NCBI RefSeq assembly: GCF_014268595.2
Contig: NZ_CP077091.1
Location: forward strand, 2,812,501-2,876,500
Direction of reading: 5' to 3'
Length of the DNA: 64,000 nucleotides
DNA from: Pseudomonas hamedanensis
Lineage (GTDB): Bacteria; Pseudomonadota; Gammaproteobacteria; Pseudomonadales; Pseudomonadaceae
The first letter of the stretch is position 1. Each line of letters begins with the position of its first letter. Made by a program: the position numbers and the translations under genes. Below the pieces are notes generated by a model. The model searched no databases, was not told the DNA's origin, and saw only the letters and a list, made by a program, of their open reading frames with translations. Of the stretch, positions 1 through 8,566 are shown piece after piece.

Positions 1-1021
1 GCAGCAAATGGGTCAGCGGCGCTTCGAGCTTTTCCAGCACGTCGCGGTCGACCTGGGTTTTCTCGCCTTCGATCTCCAGGCGCACCTGTTTGCCGAGGCT
101 GCGACCCAAGTCACGCACCATGCGCGCCTGCCCGCTCAACACGTCGGCGAACGGGCGCATGCGGCAGGCCAGCGCGGTGTCGTAGAGCACTTGCGCGCGC
201 TGGCTGGCCTGCCAGGCGAACTCGTCGAGTTCGGCGTTCTTCTCGCTGAGCAATTGCTGCGACTCGGCGAGCAGGCGCCGCGCATCCTCCAGCGACTCGA
301 GCGCTTCCAGGCTCAGCGCATGTTCCTTCAAATGTACGTTGAGGTTTTCCAGGGCGCGCAGGCCGTTGTTCTGCATGCGCTTGAGACGCTGCATGGTCGC
401 CAGATGCGGTTTCAGCCGCTGGGTTTCCACCAGCGATTTGCTCGACAAATCGAGCAGGCTATTCAGGCGTTCAGCGGTGACGCGCAGCACGCGCTCGCCG
501 CCTTCAGTGGTGCGCTTGCTTTTGCGCGGTGCCGGCTCTGTGGGCTCGTCAACCATGGGCGCTGACGCTATTGGCGCTGGTTCGACTGGCAATTCAGCCA
601 TCGGCTGCGCGGCAACGACAAGGGCTGCCGCAGACGGATCGAGCAAGCGCCCCATCAGCGCCGCATAGGCTTCGATGTCTGATGGCTGCGGCGCGCTGGC
701 CGGCGTGGCGATACGCATCAGCAGGTCGGTGCCTTGCAGCAACGCGTCGATGTGCTCGGGGCGCAGCAATAAACGACCTTCCTGCGCACTGACCAGACAA
801 TCTTCCATGACATGCGCGACGCTGACGCCGCTGTCGATACCGACGATTCGCGCCGCGCCCTTGAGCGAGTGCGCCGCGCGCATGCACGATTCCAGTTGAT
901 CGGCCTGGGTCGGGTTGCGCTCCAGCGCCAGCAGCCCGGCGCTGAGCACCTGGGTCTGGGCCTCGGCTTCGAGGCTGAACAGTTCGAGCAGAGAGGCGTC
1001 GCGCATTTGCTCGGGGGTCAT
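1..1021 (-). CDS. wspE: Wsp chemosensory histidine kinase (CheA-type), 3' part cut by window edge
   Basis: CheA-like kinase of the Wsp surface-sensing pathway, which in pseudomonads phosphorylates the diguanylate cyclase WspR. Only about the first 340 residues are inside the window. The N-terminus is an Hpt domain with the phosphoacceptor His51 in AAHSLKGAARIVG. A proline/alanine linker and a long helical region typical of the dimerisation/P4 entry follow, reaching RDLGRSLGKQVRLEIEGEKT near the edge. The ATG overlaps the wspD stop by 4 bp, so the two are translationally coupled. Identity rests on the CheA features plus the wspA-B-C-D order upstream. The ATPase, CheW-binding and presumed receiver domains lie outside the window and were not seen. 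Confidence 0.9.
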   Translation of the reverse strand, partial: MTPEQMRDASLLELFSLEAEAQTQVLSAGLLALERNPTQADQLESCMRAAHSLKGAARIVGIDSGVSVAHVMEDCLVSAQEGRLLLRPEHIDALLQGTDLLMRIATPASAPQPSDIEAYAALMGRLLDPSAAALVVAAQPMAELPVEPAPIASAPMVDEPTEPAPRKSKRTTEGGERVLRVTAERLNSLLDLSSKSLVETQRLKPHLATMQRLKRMQNNGLRALENLNVHLKEHALSLEALESLEDARRLLAESQQLLSEKNAELDEFAWQASQRAQVLYDTALACRMRPFADVLSGQARMVRDLGRSLGKQVRLEIEGEKTQVDRDVLEKLEAPLTHLL

Positions 1022-1701
1022 GTCAGGCTCCGGGTCACGGCGGACAACAGCTGTTCTTCATCCAGCCAGCGCAGGCTGTGACCACGATATTGCAGAACGC
1101 CACGGGTGTATTTGGCACTGGCCTGCGCACCGGATTGCGACGCGGCATCGAGGATGCGTTCGTCGATGGCATGAATACCGTCGACCTCATCCACCGGCAC
1201 CACCACCGGCCCGCCATGGGCGGCGATGATCAGCATGCGTGGCATCACACGCCCGCCGCTGGCCGGCGCAACGCTGCCGTCGAGGTCAAGCAATTCCACC
1301 AGCGACAGGCAGGCAACCAGCGCGCCACGCACATTGGCCACGCCAAGCAAAGCGCGCGAGCGCTGATGCGGCAGCGAATGAATCGCCTGTAGCGGCGCGA
1401 CTTCGACAAGGCTGCGCGTGGCCAGTCCGAGCCATTCTTCGCCGAGGCGGAACATCAACAGCGAGCGGGTTTTGACGTTGGTTTCGACTCGGGTAGCCAC
1501 CGCATCACGCTGGTCCTGCTGCAACGAATATCGGTCGAGCAAGCGCGTGGCGGCAGCGGAATACACCGAGCAGTTGCGGCAATGGATGTGCTCTTCCAGC
1601 AACGGGCAGGACTTGTCGCCATGGATGCCGATGCGGTTCCAGCAATCGTCGATGGCCCGGGCGTCTTCGTGGGTAACGTTCAAGGTGTCGGACGCGTTCA
1701 T
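1018..1701 (-). CDS. wspD: Wsp coupling protein (CheW-like)
   Basis: CheW-domain scaffold of 227 residues, expected to link the receptor WspA to the kinase WspE. The CheW fold fills roughly residues 75-225 (SLLMFRLGEEWLGLATRSLVEVAPL, then LGVANVRGALVACLSL). The first 70 residues are an extra segment with three cysteines and a histidine (CPLLEEHIHCRNCSVY), absent from plain CheW proteins and typical of this second Wsp coupling protein. It overlaps wspC upstream and wspE downstream by 4 bp each, as expected inside one operon. The Cys-rich leader could bind a metal, but that is only a guess from spacing. Confidence 0.9.
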   Translation of the reverse strand: MNASDTLNVTHEDARAIDDCWNRIGIHGDKSCPLLEEHIHCRNCSVYSAAATRLLDRYSLQQDQRDAVATRVETNVKTRSLLMFRLGEEWLGLATRSLVEVAPLQAIHSLPHQRSRALLGVANVRGALVACLSLVELLDLDGSVAPASGGRVMPRMLIIAAHGGPVVVPVDEVDGIHAIDERILDAASQSGAQASAKYTRGVLQYRGHSLRWLDEEQLLSAVTRSLT

Positions 1702-2969
1702 CGTTTACGCTCACTGTCGGCGGTGCGCCCGCTGCGGGCGGCGCGCTCCTGCAATCGTCGGGCACCCGCGGTGTCGCCCTGGGCCTGCATCAACGCGGCC
1801 AAGTGCATCAGCGCTTCGGGGTGTTGCGGTTCGAGGTACAAAGCCTTGCGATAGAACCCCTGCGCTTCGAGGCTCAGACCGGAGACATCGCTGAGCAGGC
1901 CGAGCCAGTAAAATACCTGAGCCACCGGCTCATGGCTGCGCAGATACTGCTCGCACGCGGCACGGGCCTCAGCGCTTTTGCCTTCGTTGGCCAGTGCGGC
2001 GATCTGGGCCAGCAACGTTGCGGCGTCCGGGTTGGCGGTTTTTTTCGTCACAGGCAAAGCGGTCACTGCGGTGAACGGCCGGTTGCGCACTGGCGCTGGC
2101 GGCGTGCTGCGCAGTGGTTGGCTGTGCGGCACGGCAACCGGCTTGGGCGTCGGCAGCGGTTCGGGGTGCGGCTCGCTGTGACGACTGAAGGCGAACGACT
2201 GTGGAATACCGATCGAGCGCATACCCAGGCGCCCGAGCAGGCTGCCCTCGGCCGGGCCGATAAACAGCACGCCGTCGACATGGGTCAGGCGCTTAAGCAC
2301 TTCGAACACCTGCTTCTGCGTCGGCTGGTCGAAATAGATCAGCAGGTTGCGGCAGAACACGAAATCAAAGGCTGGCTCGTTCGCCAACAACGACGGATCG
2401 AGGACATTGCCGACCTGCCAGCGCACTTGTTCGCGAACGTATTCGTTGACCCGGTGGCCGTCCTGCTCCGGTATGAAATGCCGCTCGCGAAACTGCAAAT
2501 CCTGCCCGCGAAACGAGTTTTTGCCGTAAACAGCGCGGCGCGCCTTGTCCACCGACAACGGGCTGATGTCCATGCCGTCGACCTTGAACTGATGCGGCTT
2601 GAGCCCGGCGTCGAGTAAGGCCATGGCGATTGAATAGGGTTCTTCGCCGGTCGAGCACGGCAGGCTGAGGATGCGCAACGCGCGCATGTTGTTCAATTCG
2701 GCGAGACGTTGGCGAGCCAGTTTTCCCAAGGTGGCGAAGGACTCCGGATAACGGAAAAACCAGGTCTCAGGGACGATCACTGCTTCGATCAGCGCCTGTT
2801 GCTCATCCCGCGAGCCTTGCAGCAAATACCAATACTCATCGGCGTGCGCCGCTTGCGACAGCGTCGTGCGTTGGCGCACGGCACGCTCGATGATCGCCGC
2901 GCCCACCGAAGCGACATCCAGGCCGATGCGTTCCTTGAGGAAATCGAAAAAGCGCTGATCGCTGCTCAT
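1698..2969 (-). CDS. wspC: Wsp CheR-type methyltransferase with TPR tail
   Basis: Protein-glutamate O-methyltransferase of 423 residues that would methylate the receptor WspA and so set the activity of the Wsp complex. The CheR N-terminal helical domain occupies about residues 1-75. The SAM-binding catalytic domain follows, with LSLPCSTGEEPYSIAMALL and the characteristic FCRNLLIYFD motif. A proline-rich linker (about 265-315) leads to a C-terminal TPR region (VFYWLGLLSDVSGLSLEAQG onward). This CheR-TPR fusion is the usual WspC architecture. Start and stop overlap the neighbouring CheW-like genes by 4 bp. Confidence 0.93.
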   Translation of the reverse strand: MSSDQRFFDFLKERIGLDVASVGAAIIERAVRQRTTLSQAAHADEYWYLLQGSRDEQQALIEAVIVPETWFFRYPESFATLGKLARQRLAELNNMRALRILSLPCSTGEEPYSIAMALLDAGLKPHQFKVDGMDISPLSVDKARRAVYGKNSFRGQDLQFRERHFIPEQDGHRVNEYVREQVRWQVGNVLDPSLLANEPAFDFVFCRNLLIYFDQPTQKQVFEVLKRLTHVDGVLFIGPAEGSLLGRLGMRSIGIPQSFAFSRHSEPHPEPLPTPKPVAVPHSQPLRSTPPAPVRNRPFTAVTALPVTKKTANPDAATLLAQIAALANEGKSAEARAACEQYLRSHEPVAQVFYWLGLLSDVSGLSLEAQGFYRKALYLEPQHPEALMHLAALMQAQGDTAGARRLQERAARSGRTADSERKR

Positions 2970-3502
2970 GACTGCGCCTCAAGCTGCGCCGGGTCCAGCG
3001 GCGGATCGGGGAAGAGCAAGGCGCGCACCGATTCATCAAGCAAGTCACTGACCCGCACCCATTGCACCAGTCCGTGCGCGTCCTCGCGCACCGGACCGAG
3101 GTAAGGCGCCTCGCGGTTGTCGAGGCCGTAGGGCTGAAAATCCTCGGGATGACAGCGCAGGGTATCGGTGGCCTGTTCCAGGATCAGCCCCAGCCATTGC
3201 GCCGATTGCGTGGCGTTCGGGCGATAATGCACCAGCACCAGCCGGGTGCTGGTACGCGCCTCGGCAGGTTGGCCAAAGGTCAGCGCGCTGAGGTCGATCA
3301 CCGGCACCACTGCGCCGCGATAGGCGAACACGCCCGCCACCCACTGCGGCGCCCGGGCGATCGGTTTCAATGGCAGGCGCGGCAATACTTCCGCCACTTC
3401 GGTGGCGCGCAGGGCATAGCGTTCGCTGCCGATGCGAAACAGCAGGAACAACGCCTGCTTCGCCACTGGCGCAACGCCGCGTTTGGCGATGATGTCGCTC
3501 AT
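2966..3502 (-). CDS. wspB: Wsp coupling protein (CheW-like)
   Basis: CheW-domain coupling protein of 178 residues. Visible CheW features are FLLFRIGSERYALRATEVAEV, then WVAGVFAYRGAVVPVIDLSAL. It lacks the Cys-rich leader of wspD, so the operon encodes two different coupling proteins. The ATG shares one base with the wspA stop (TGATG) and the end overlaps wspC by 4 bp, so expression is tightly coupled to the receptor gene. Role by family knowledge: joins WspA to WspE in a membrane-associated signalling cluster. Confidence 0.92.
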   Translation of the reverse strand: MSDIIAKRGVAPVAKQALFLLFRIGSERYALRATEVAEVLPRLPLKPIARAPQWVAGVFAYRGAVVPVIDLSALTFGQPAEARTSTRLVLVHYRPNATQSAQWLGLILEQATDTLRCHPEDFQPYGLDNREAPYLGPVREDAHGLVQWVRVSDLLDESVRALLFPDPPLDPAQLEAQS

Positions 3503-5124
3503 CAGACTTTGAATCGCGAGACGCCGCTGCGCAGCCCGACGGCCACCTGGCTCAGTTCATCGATGGCGAAACTGGCCTGACGCAACGATTCGACAGTCTG
3601 GCTGCTGGCATCGCCCAACTGCACCAGCGCATGGTTGATCTGCTCGGCGCCGGTGGCCTGTGCCTGCATGCCTTCGTTGACCATCAACACCCGCGGCGCC
3701 AGCGCCTGCACCTGATGGATGATTTGCGACAACTGCTCGCCGACCTGCTGCACCTCGGACATGCCCCGACGCACTTCTTCGGAGAACTTGTCCATGCCCA
3801 TCACCCCGGCCGATACCGCCGACTGGATTTCGCGCACCATCTGTTCGATATCGTAAGTGGCGACGGCGGTCTGATCGGCCAGACGCCGCACTTCAGTGGC
3901 AACCACGGCAAAACCGCGACCGTACTCGCCGGCCTTCTCGGCTTCGATCGCCGCATTGAGCGACAGCAAATTGGTCTGGTCGGCGACTTTGACGATCGTC
4001 ACCACCACCTGATTGATGTTGCCGGCCTTCTCGTTGAGGATTGCCAGTTTGGCGTTGACCAGATCCGCCGCGCCCATCACCGAATGCATGGTGTCTTCCA
4101 TGCGCGCCAGGCCCTGCTGACCGGAGCCGGCGAGTACAGAAGCCTGATCAGCGGCGGTGGAAACTTCGGTCATGGTGCGCACCAGATCCCGCGAGGTGGC
4201 GGCGATTTCCCGGGACGTTGCGCCGATCTCGGTGGTGGTGGCCGCGGTTTCGGTGGCGGTGGCTTGCTGTTGCTTGGAGGTCGCGGCGATCTCGGTGACG
4301 GAGGTTGTCACCTGCACCGACGAGCGCTGCGCCTGGGACACCAGCGACGTCAGCTCGGTCATCATGTCGTTGAAGCCGGTTTCCACCGCGCCGAATTCGT
4401 CCTTGCGGTCGAGGTTCAAGCGCGAGCTGAGGTCGCCGGTGCGCATGATGTCGAGGATTGTCACGATGCGGTTCATCGGCGCCATGATCGCGCGCATCAA
4501 CAACAGGCCGCACAGACCGGCAACCAGGACGGCGACCAGCAAAGAGACGATCATGCTGACTTTGGCCGTCGCTACGGCATCGTCGATATTGGCCATGGCG
4601 TTATCGGCGACAACTTTGTTCTCGCCAATGATGTCGTTGAGCTTCATTCGCCCGCTGTACCACGCCGGGGTCAGTTTTTCGTTAAACAGCTTGATGGCAT
4701 CGGCTTCCAGATTGCGACGGTGCAAGTCCAGCACAGCGTCCTGAATCTGAATGTAAGTGTCATGGTATTTCTCGAACAGGGCGAACTCGGAACGGTCCTC
4801 GTCAGTGGCCATGGTCTTGCGATAATTGGCCATCTGATCTTGCAGGCGCGCCTCGAAGGCCTTGTAGTCCGCCGCATCCTCGCTGGAAATGCCCTGGCCT
4901 TCCTTGAGGCCCAGCAGTTCCTGAGTCTGCAGGTAGCTGTCGACCCACGCCCCACGGATCATCGAGCTGTAATAGACACCGGGAATCGCATCGTCACGCA
5001 CGCTGTTTTCGCTGGCTTCAATCTTCAACAGCCGCGAATAGGACAGCACCACCATCAGCAACATGATGGCGATAATCACCGCAAAGCTCGCCAAAATGCG
5101 TTGGCGCAACGTCCAGTTCTTCAC
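3502..5124 (-). CDS. wspA: Wsp methyl-accepting chemotaxis receptor
   Basis: Membrane receptor of the Wsp pathway, about 540 residues, starting VKNWTLRQRI. The GTG start at 5122-5124 is chosen because a GAGGA ribosome site lies about 7 bases upstream and the first membrane helix (ILASFAVIIAIMLLMVVLSY) follows at once; an ATG 57 bases earlier would add a non-conserved leader. A periplasmic four-helix region (about 35-185), a second membrane helix (VSMIVSLLVAVLVAGLCGLLL), a HAMP segment and the MCP signalling domain follow. The signalling hairpin tip reads NLLSLNAAIEAEKAGEYGRG. First gene of the wsp operon, so the promoter should lie just right of it. Confidence 0.93.
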   Translation of the reverse strand: MKNWTLRQRILASFAVIIAIMLLMVVLSYSRLLKIEASENSVRDDAIPGVYYSSMIRGAWVDSYLQTQELLGLKEGQGISSEDAADYKAFEARLQDQMANYRKTMATDEDRSEFALFEKYHDTYIQIQDAVLDLHRRNLEADAIKLFNEKLTPAWYSGRMKLNDIIGENKVVADNAMANIDDAVATAKVSMIVSLLVAVLVAGLCGLLLMRAIMAPMNRIVTILDIMRTGDLSSRLNLDRKDEFGAVETGFNDMMTELTSLVSQAQRSSVQVTTSVTEIAATSKQQQATATETAATTTEIGATSREIAATSRDLVRTMTEVSTAADQASVLAGSGQQGLARMEDTMHSVMGAADLVNAKLAILNEKAGNINQVVVTIVKVADQTNLLSLNAAIEAEKAGEYGRGFAVVATEVRRLADQTAVATYDIEQMVREIQSAVSAGVMGMDKFSEEVRRGMSEVQQVGEQLSQIIHQVQALAPRVLMVNEGMQAQATGAEQINHALVQLGDASSQTVESLRQASFAIDELSQVAVGLRSGVSRFKV

Positions 5125-5202
5125 AGTGAATCCTCGTACCTGATCGAAATGCGGGGAGTATAGCCGAGCGCGCTGTTTCATTTATAAGACGCTTTCTAAC
5201 TG

Positions 5203-5552
5203 GCGACTCCCACAGGTTTCGCGGATGAACACGAATTCCGGGCAAACCACACATCCCCTGTAGGAGTGAGCCTGCTCGCGATAGCGGTTTACCAGTCGCC
5301 AATGATTTGCCTGAACCGCCGCCTTCGCGAGCAGGCTCGCTCCCACAGGTTTTGCGGATGAACACGAATTCCGGGCAAACCACACATCCCCTGTAGGAGT
5401 GAGCCTGCTCGCGATAGCGGTTTGCCAGTCGCCAACGATTTGCCTGCACGGACGCCTTCGCGAGCAGGCTCACTCCCACAGGTTTTGCGGTGGACCCGGG
5501 CTTTCGGGCAACCCACACACCCCCTGTGGGAGCGAGCCTGCTCGCGAAGCAA
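5203..5552. repeat. Tandem array of REP-type palindromic repeats (133-bp period)
   Basis: Intergenic DNA between the divergent wspA and hcp. A unit running from GCGGATGAACACGAATTCC through GTAGGAGTGAGCCTGCTCGC occurs at 5221 and again at 5354, a 133-bp period, with a partial third copy. Each carries oppositely oriented REP cores (GAGCCTGCTCGCGA and TTCGCGAGCAGGCTC) able to form hairpins. These are the common extragenic palindromes of fluorescent pseudomonads; no coding capacity is supported here. Confidence 0.85.
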
Positions 5553-5577
5553 ACACCTCGGTCCCGGCCAATGCCCA

Positions 5578-5704
5578 ACTGCGCAAGAAGTTGCGCAGTA
5601 GGTCGTAATATTTCGGGGGTCAATTGCGCTGTAGCCCTTATGGAGAAAGGCCTGCAGCCAAGTGCGCAAGAAGTTGCGCAGTACTGCGCAACTTCTTGCG
5701 CACT
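5578..5704. promoter_or_regulatory. Three copies of a TGCGCAA-N4-TTGCGCA palindrome, candidate activator sites
   Basis: ACTGCGCAAGAAGTTGCGCA begins at 5578. Two more copies lie head to head at 5661-5704 and together make a perfect 44-bp inverted repeat. Each copy has internal dyad symmetry (GCGCAA-GAAG-TTGCGC). They sit about 90-210 bp upstream of the sigma-54-like element ahead of hcp, the usual distance for enhancer-binding activator sites. Being an upstream activating sequence is inference; the repeats themselves are read directly. Confidence 0.55.
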
Positions 5705-5788
5705 TTCTCTTGATTATCACGCCGAAAAACCCGCCATTTGGTAACTCACTGCTCTCAAGTCCCCACCCGCCGGGCACTTCACCAAACC

Positions 5789-5803
5789 TGGCACGCTCCT
5801 TGA
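5789..5803 (+). promoter_or_regulatory. Sigma-54-type -24/-12 promoter for hcp
   Basis: TGGCACGCTCCTTGA matches the -24/-12 consensus TGGCACG-N4-TTGC except for the last base. It lies 70 bp upstream of the hcp ATG. Several type VI clusters and orphan hcp genes are known to depend on sigma-54 and a dedicated enhancer-binding protein; no activator gene is visible in this window. Confidence 0.6.
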
Positions 5804-5873
5804 TACCCCTCAGCCACCCACCGGGCGATTTCGCCTCCGGGCCCTTAACTTTATTCCGCAAGGAGAGCACCCC

Positions 5874-6389
5874 ATGGCAACACCAGCGTACATGTCGGTT
5901 ACCGGCGAAAAACAAGGCCTGATCACTGCCGGCGCCTTCACCGCCGACTCCGTTGGCAACACCTACCAGGAAGGTCACGAAGACCAGGTCATGGTTCAGG
6001 CGTTCACCCACGACGTGATCATCCCGCGTGACCCGCAATCCGGTCAGCCAACCGGTCAGCGCGTACACAAGCCAGTCGTGATCACCAAGGTCTACGACAA
6101 GGCTTCGCCACTGCTGCAAGCCGCACTGACTTCCGGCGAGCGCATGAGCGAGATCGTTATCCAGTGGTACCGCACTTCGGCGCAAGGCACCCAAGAGCAC
6201 TACTACACCACCAAACTGGAAGACGCGATCATCGTCGCCATCAACAACAAAATGCACAACTGCCAGGATCCAGGCAACGCGCACTTCACCCACCTGGAAG
6301 AAGTGCAGTTCACCTACCGCAAAATCACCTGGACCCACGAAGTATCCGGTACTTCGGGTTCCGATGACTGGCGTGCTCCAGTCGTTTAA
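5874..6389 (+). CDS. hcp: Type VI secretion tube protein Hcp
   Basis: Hcp forms the hexameric rings of the T6SS inner tube and can carry effectors in its lumen. The 171-residue product has the family opening MATPAYMSVTGEKQGLITAG and the conserved HDVIIPRDPQSGQPTGQR and VHKPVVITKVYDKASPLL stretches. Length is normal for the family. An AAGGAG ribosome site lies about 8 bases before the ATG. It heads the hcp-vgrG-DUF4123-rhs series; no structural T6SS genes (tssB, tssC, tssM) are present, so this is an orphan locus dependent on a main cluster elsewhere. Confidence 0.96.
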   Translation: MATPAYMSVTGEKQGLITAGAFTADSVGNTYQEGHEDQVMVQAFTHDVIIPRDPQSGQPTGQRVHKPVVITKVYDKASPLLQAALTSGERMSEIVIQWYRTSAQGTQEHYYTTKLEDAIIVAINNKMHNCQDPGNAHFTHLEEVQFTYRKITWTHEVSGTSGSDDWRAPVV

Positions 6390-6523
6390 TTACGGCTGAC
6401 CGTTACACGCATCGGCCAGCTCTGCTGGTCGATGTTGTTTACGCCCCTCCAGAATTTCGCGTACGTTGAGCCGCTTTTTCGCGGCCGTCGACGAGCGCCG
6501 CTGTACAGCACGAGGAACAAGGG

Positions 6524-8566
6524 ATGTTCGCGCCGGCCAATGAAACCCACTTTGCCCTGACCATCGAAGGGCTTTCTGCCGACTTTCAGGTGTTTACCCT
6601 GCAAGGCCGGGAAGCCATCAGCCAGCCTTTTGTGTTTGAGGTGGAGCTGGTCAGTGAGCAGCCGTCGCTGGACCTCGAAACCCTGCTGCACAAACCGGCC
6701 TTTCTGCAACTGTCACCCGACGGCAGCGGCATTCATGGCCAGATCTACCGCGCCGCGCAAGGCGATTCGGGCAAGCGCCTGACCCGTTATTCGGTGACGC
6801 TGCGCCCGCAACTGTCCTACCTCGCGCACCGCATCAATCAACGCATCTTCCAGAACCTCACGGTGCCGAAAATCATCGGCATGGTGCTGGAAGAGCACGG
6901 CATTCAAAGCAACGCCTACGAATTCAAGACCGGCTCGATCTACCCCGAGCGCCTCTACTGCGTGCAATACGACGAGTCGGACCTGCACTTCATCCAGCGC
7001 CTGTGCGAAGAAGAAGGCATTCACTACCACTTCCAGCACACGGCGACGGCGCACAAACTCGTCTTCGGCGATGACCAGACGGTGTTCCCGAAACTCGCAC
7101 CCGTGGCCTATCAGCAAGACTCCGGCATGGTCGCCAATAACCCGGTGATCAAGCGCTTCGACCTGCGCCTGGAAACCCGCACCAGCCGCACCACCCGCCG
7201 CGACTACGACTTCGAAAAACCGCGCCTGACCCTGGAAAGCGAAAACCGTGGCGACGCCTTGCCCGACCTCGAAGACTACGATTACCCGGGCCGCTTCATC
7301 GACCGCGAGCGCGGCAAGCACCTGGCCAAACGCGCCCTCGAACGCCACCGCAGCGACTTCCAGCTCGCCGAAGGCAAGAGCGATCAGCCATTACTGGTCA
7401 GCGGCCACTTCCTCGCTCTGACCGAGCACCCGAAAGCCAAATGGAACGACCTCTGGCTGCTCACCGAAGTGCTGCACGAAGGCAAGCAACCGCAGGTGCT
7501 TGAAGAGTCCGTCACCAGCGACACCACCGCGCTGAAAGACGATTTCCACCAGGGCTACCGCAACCGCTTTCAGGCCACGCCATGGGACGTGCCCAACCGC
7601 CCGCCCCTGCGCCACCCGAAACCACGCATCCTCGGCAGCCAGAGCGCCGTGGTCACCGGCCCGAAAGGCGAAGAAATCCACTGCGACGAATACGGCCGCG
7701 TCAAAGTCCAGTTCCACTGGGACCGCGAAGGCCAGGCCGACGACAAGACCAGCTGCTGGCTACGCGTCTCCAGCGCCTGGGCCGGCGCCCAGTACGGCGG
7801 CATCGCCATTCCGCGCATCGGCATGGAAGTGCTGGTCACCTTCCTCGAAGGCGATCCCGATCAGCCCTTGATCAGCGGCTGCCTGTACCACAAGGAAAAC
7901 ACCGTCCCCTACGCACTGCCGGCGAACAAGACCCGCAGCACCTTCAAGACCCTGAGTTCCATGGGCGGTGGTGGCTACAACGAACTGCGCATCGAAGACA
8001 AAAAAGGCCAGGAACAGATCTACCTGCACGCCCAGCGCGACTGGGACGAGAACATCGAACACGACCAGAAAATCCGCGTCGGCAACGAACGCCACGACAC
8101 CGTGGAAAAGAACAGCTACACGGAATTCAAAGCCGAAGAACACCACACCGTCTACGCCGACCGCAAAGTCGAAACCCGCGCCAACGACCACCTCACCGTC
8201 GGCGTCAACCAGCACGTCAAGATCGGCACCGGCCAGTTCATCGACGCCGGCCAGGAAATCCACCTCAGCAGCGGCATGAAAGTGGTGATGGAAGCCGGGG
8301 CGGAACTGACGCTGGTGGGCGGCGGCAGCTTTATCAAGATCGATGCCGGCGGCGTGACGATGAGCGGGCCGGTGATCAACATGAACTCCGGCGGTAGCCC
8401 GGGCAGTGGGACTGGCGCTGCGCCGTTGATGCCGGGCGTGTTGAAACAGGCTGATGCGGACGAGGCTGGCCAAGTCCTCACCCCGGCGCAAATCAACACC
8501 CTCAAACGCAACGCGCCGTTCTGCGAAGAATGCGAAAAATGCAAGGCAGGTGCCTGTGCCATCTGA
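6524..8566 (+). CDS. vgrG: Type VI secretion spike protein VgrG
   Basis: VgrG trimer caps the Hcp tube and punctures target cells. The 680-residue protein shows the gp27-like part (HFALTIEGLSADFQVFTLQG, then YCVQYDESDLHFIQRLCEEE). The gp5 OB-fold follows (DEYGRVKVQFHWDREG, SSAWAGAQYGG, IPRIGMEVLVTFLEGDPDQP), then the beta-helix needle ending in the VVMEAGAELTLVGGG repeats. The last 40 residues form a short tail with five cysteines (FCEECEKCKAGACA) rather than an enzymatic extension, so it probably carries cargo through the adjacent adaptor. Its stop overlaps the DUF4123 gene. Confidence 0.96.
   Translation: MFAPANETHFALTIEGLSADFQVFTLQGREAISQPFVFEVELVSEQPSLDLETLLHKPAFLQLSPDGSGIHGQIYRAAQGDSGKRLTRYSVTLRPQLSYLAHRINQRIFQNLTVPKIIGMVLEEHGIQSNAYEFKTGSIYPERLYCVQYDESDLHFIQRLCEEEGIHYHFQHTATAHKLVFGDDQTVFPKLAPVAYQQDSGMVANNPVIKRFDLRLETRTSRTTRRDYDFEKPRLTLESENRGDALPDLEDYDYPGRFIDRERGKHLAKRALERHRSDFQLAEGKSDQPLLVSGHFLALTEHPKAKWNDLWLLTEVLHEGKQPQVLEESVTSDTTALKDDFHQGYRNRFQATPWDVPNRPPLRHPKPRILGSQSAVVTGPKGEEIHCDEYGRVKVQFHWDREGQADDKTSCWLRVSSAWAGAQYGGIAIPRIGMEVLVTFLEGDPDQPLISGCLYHKENTVPYALPANKTRSTFKTLSSMGGGGYNELRIEDKKGQEQIYLHAQRDWDENIEHDQKIRVGNERHDTVEKNSYTEFKAEEHHTVYADRKVETRANDHLTVGVNQHVKIGTGQFIDAGQEIHLSSGMKVVMEAGAELTLVGGGSFIKIDAGGVTMSGPVINMNSGGSPGSGTGAAPLMPGVLKQADADEAGQVLTPAQINTLKRNAPFCEECEKCKAGACAI

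Noticed and set aside
3631..5163. 510-codon open frame antisense to wspA
   Set aside because: His/Gly-rich shadow of a GC-rich gene; wspA on the other strand has full domain support. The same applies to long antisense frames opposite thrC, hom, ffh, nagA and the toxin gene.
8454..8555. Upstream ATG extending the DUF4123 gene 34 codons into vgrG
   Set aside because: The extension is an Arg/Ser/Lys-rich shadow of vgrG; a ribosome site precedes GTG 8556.
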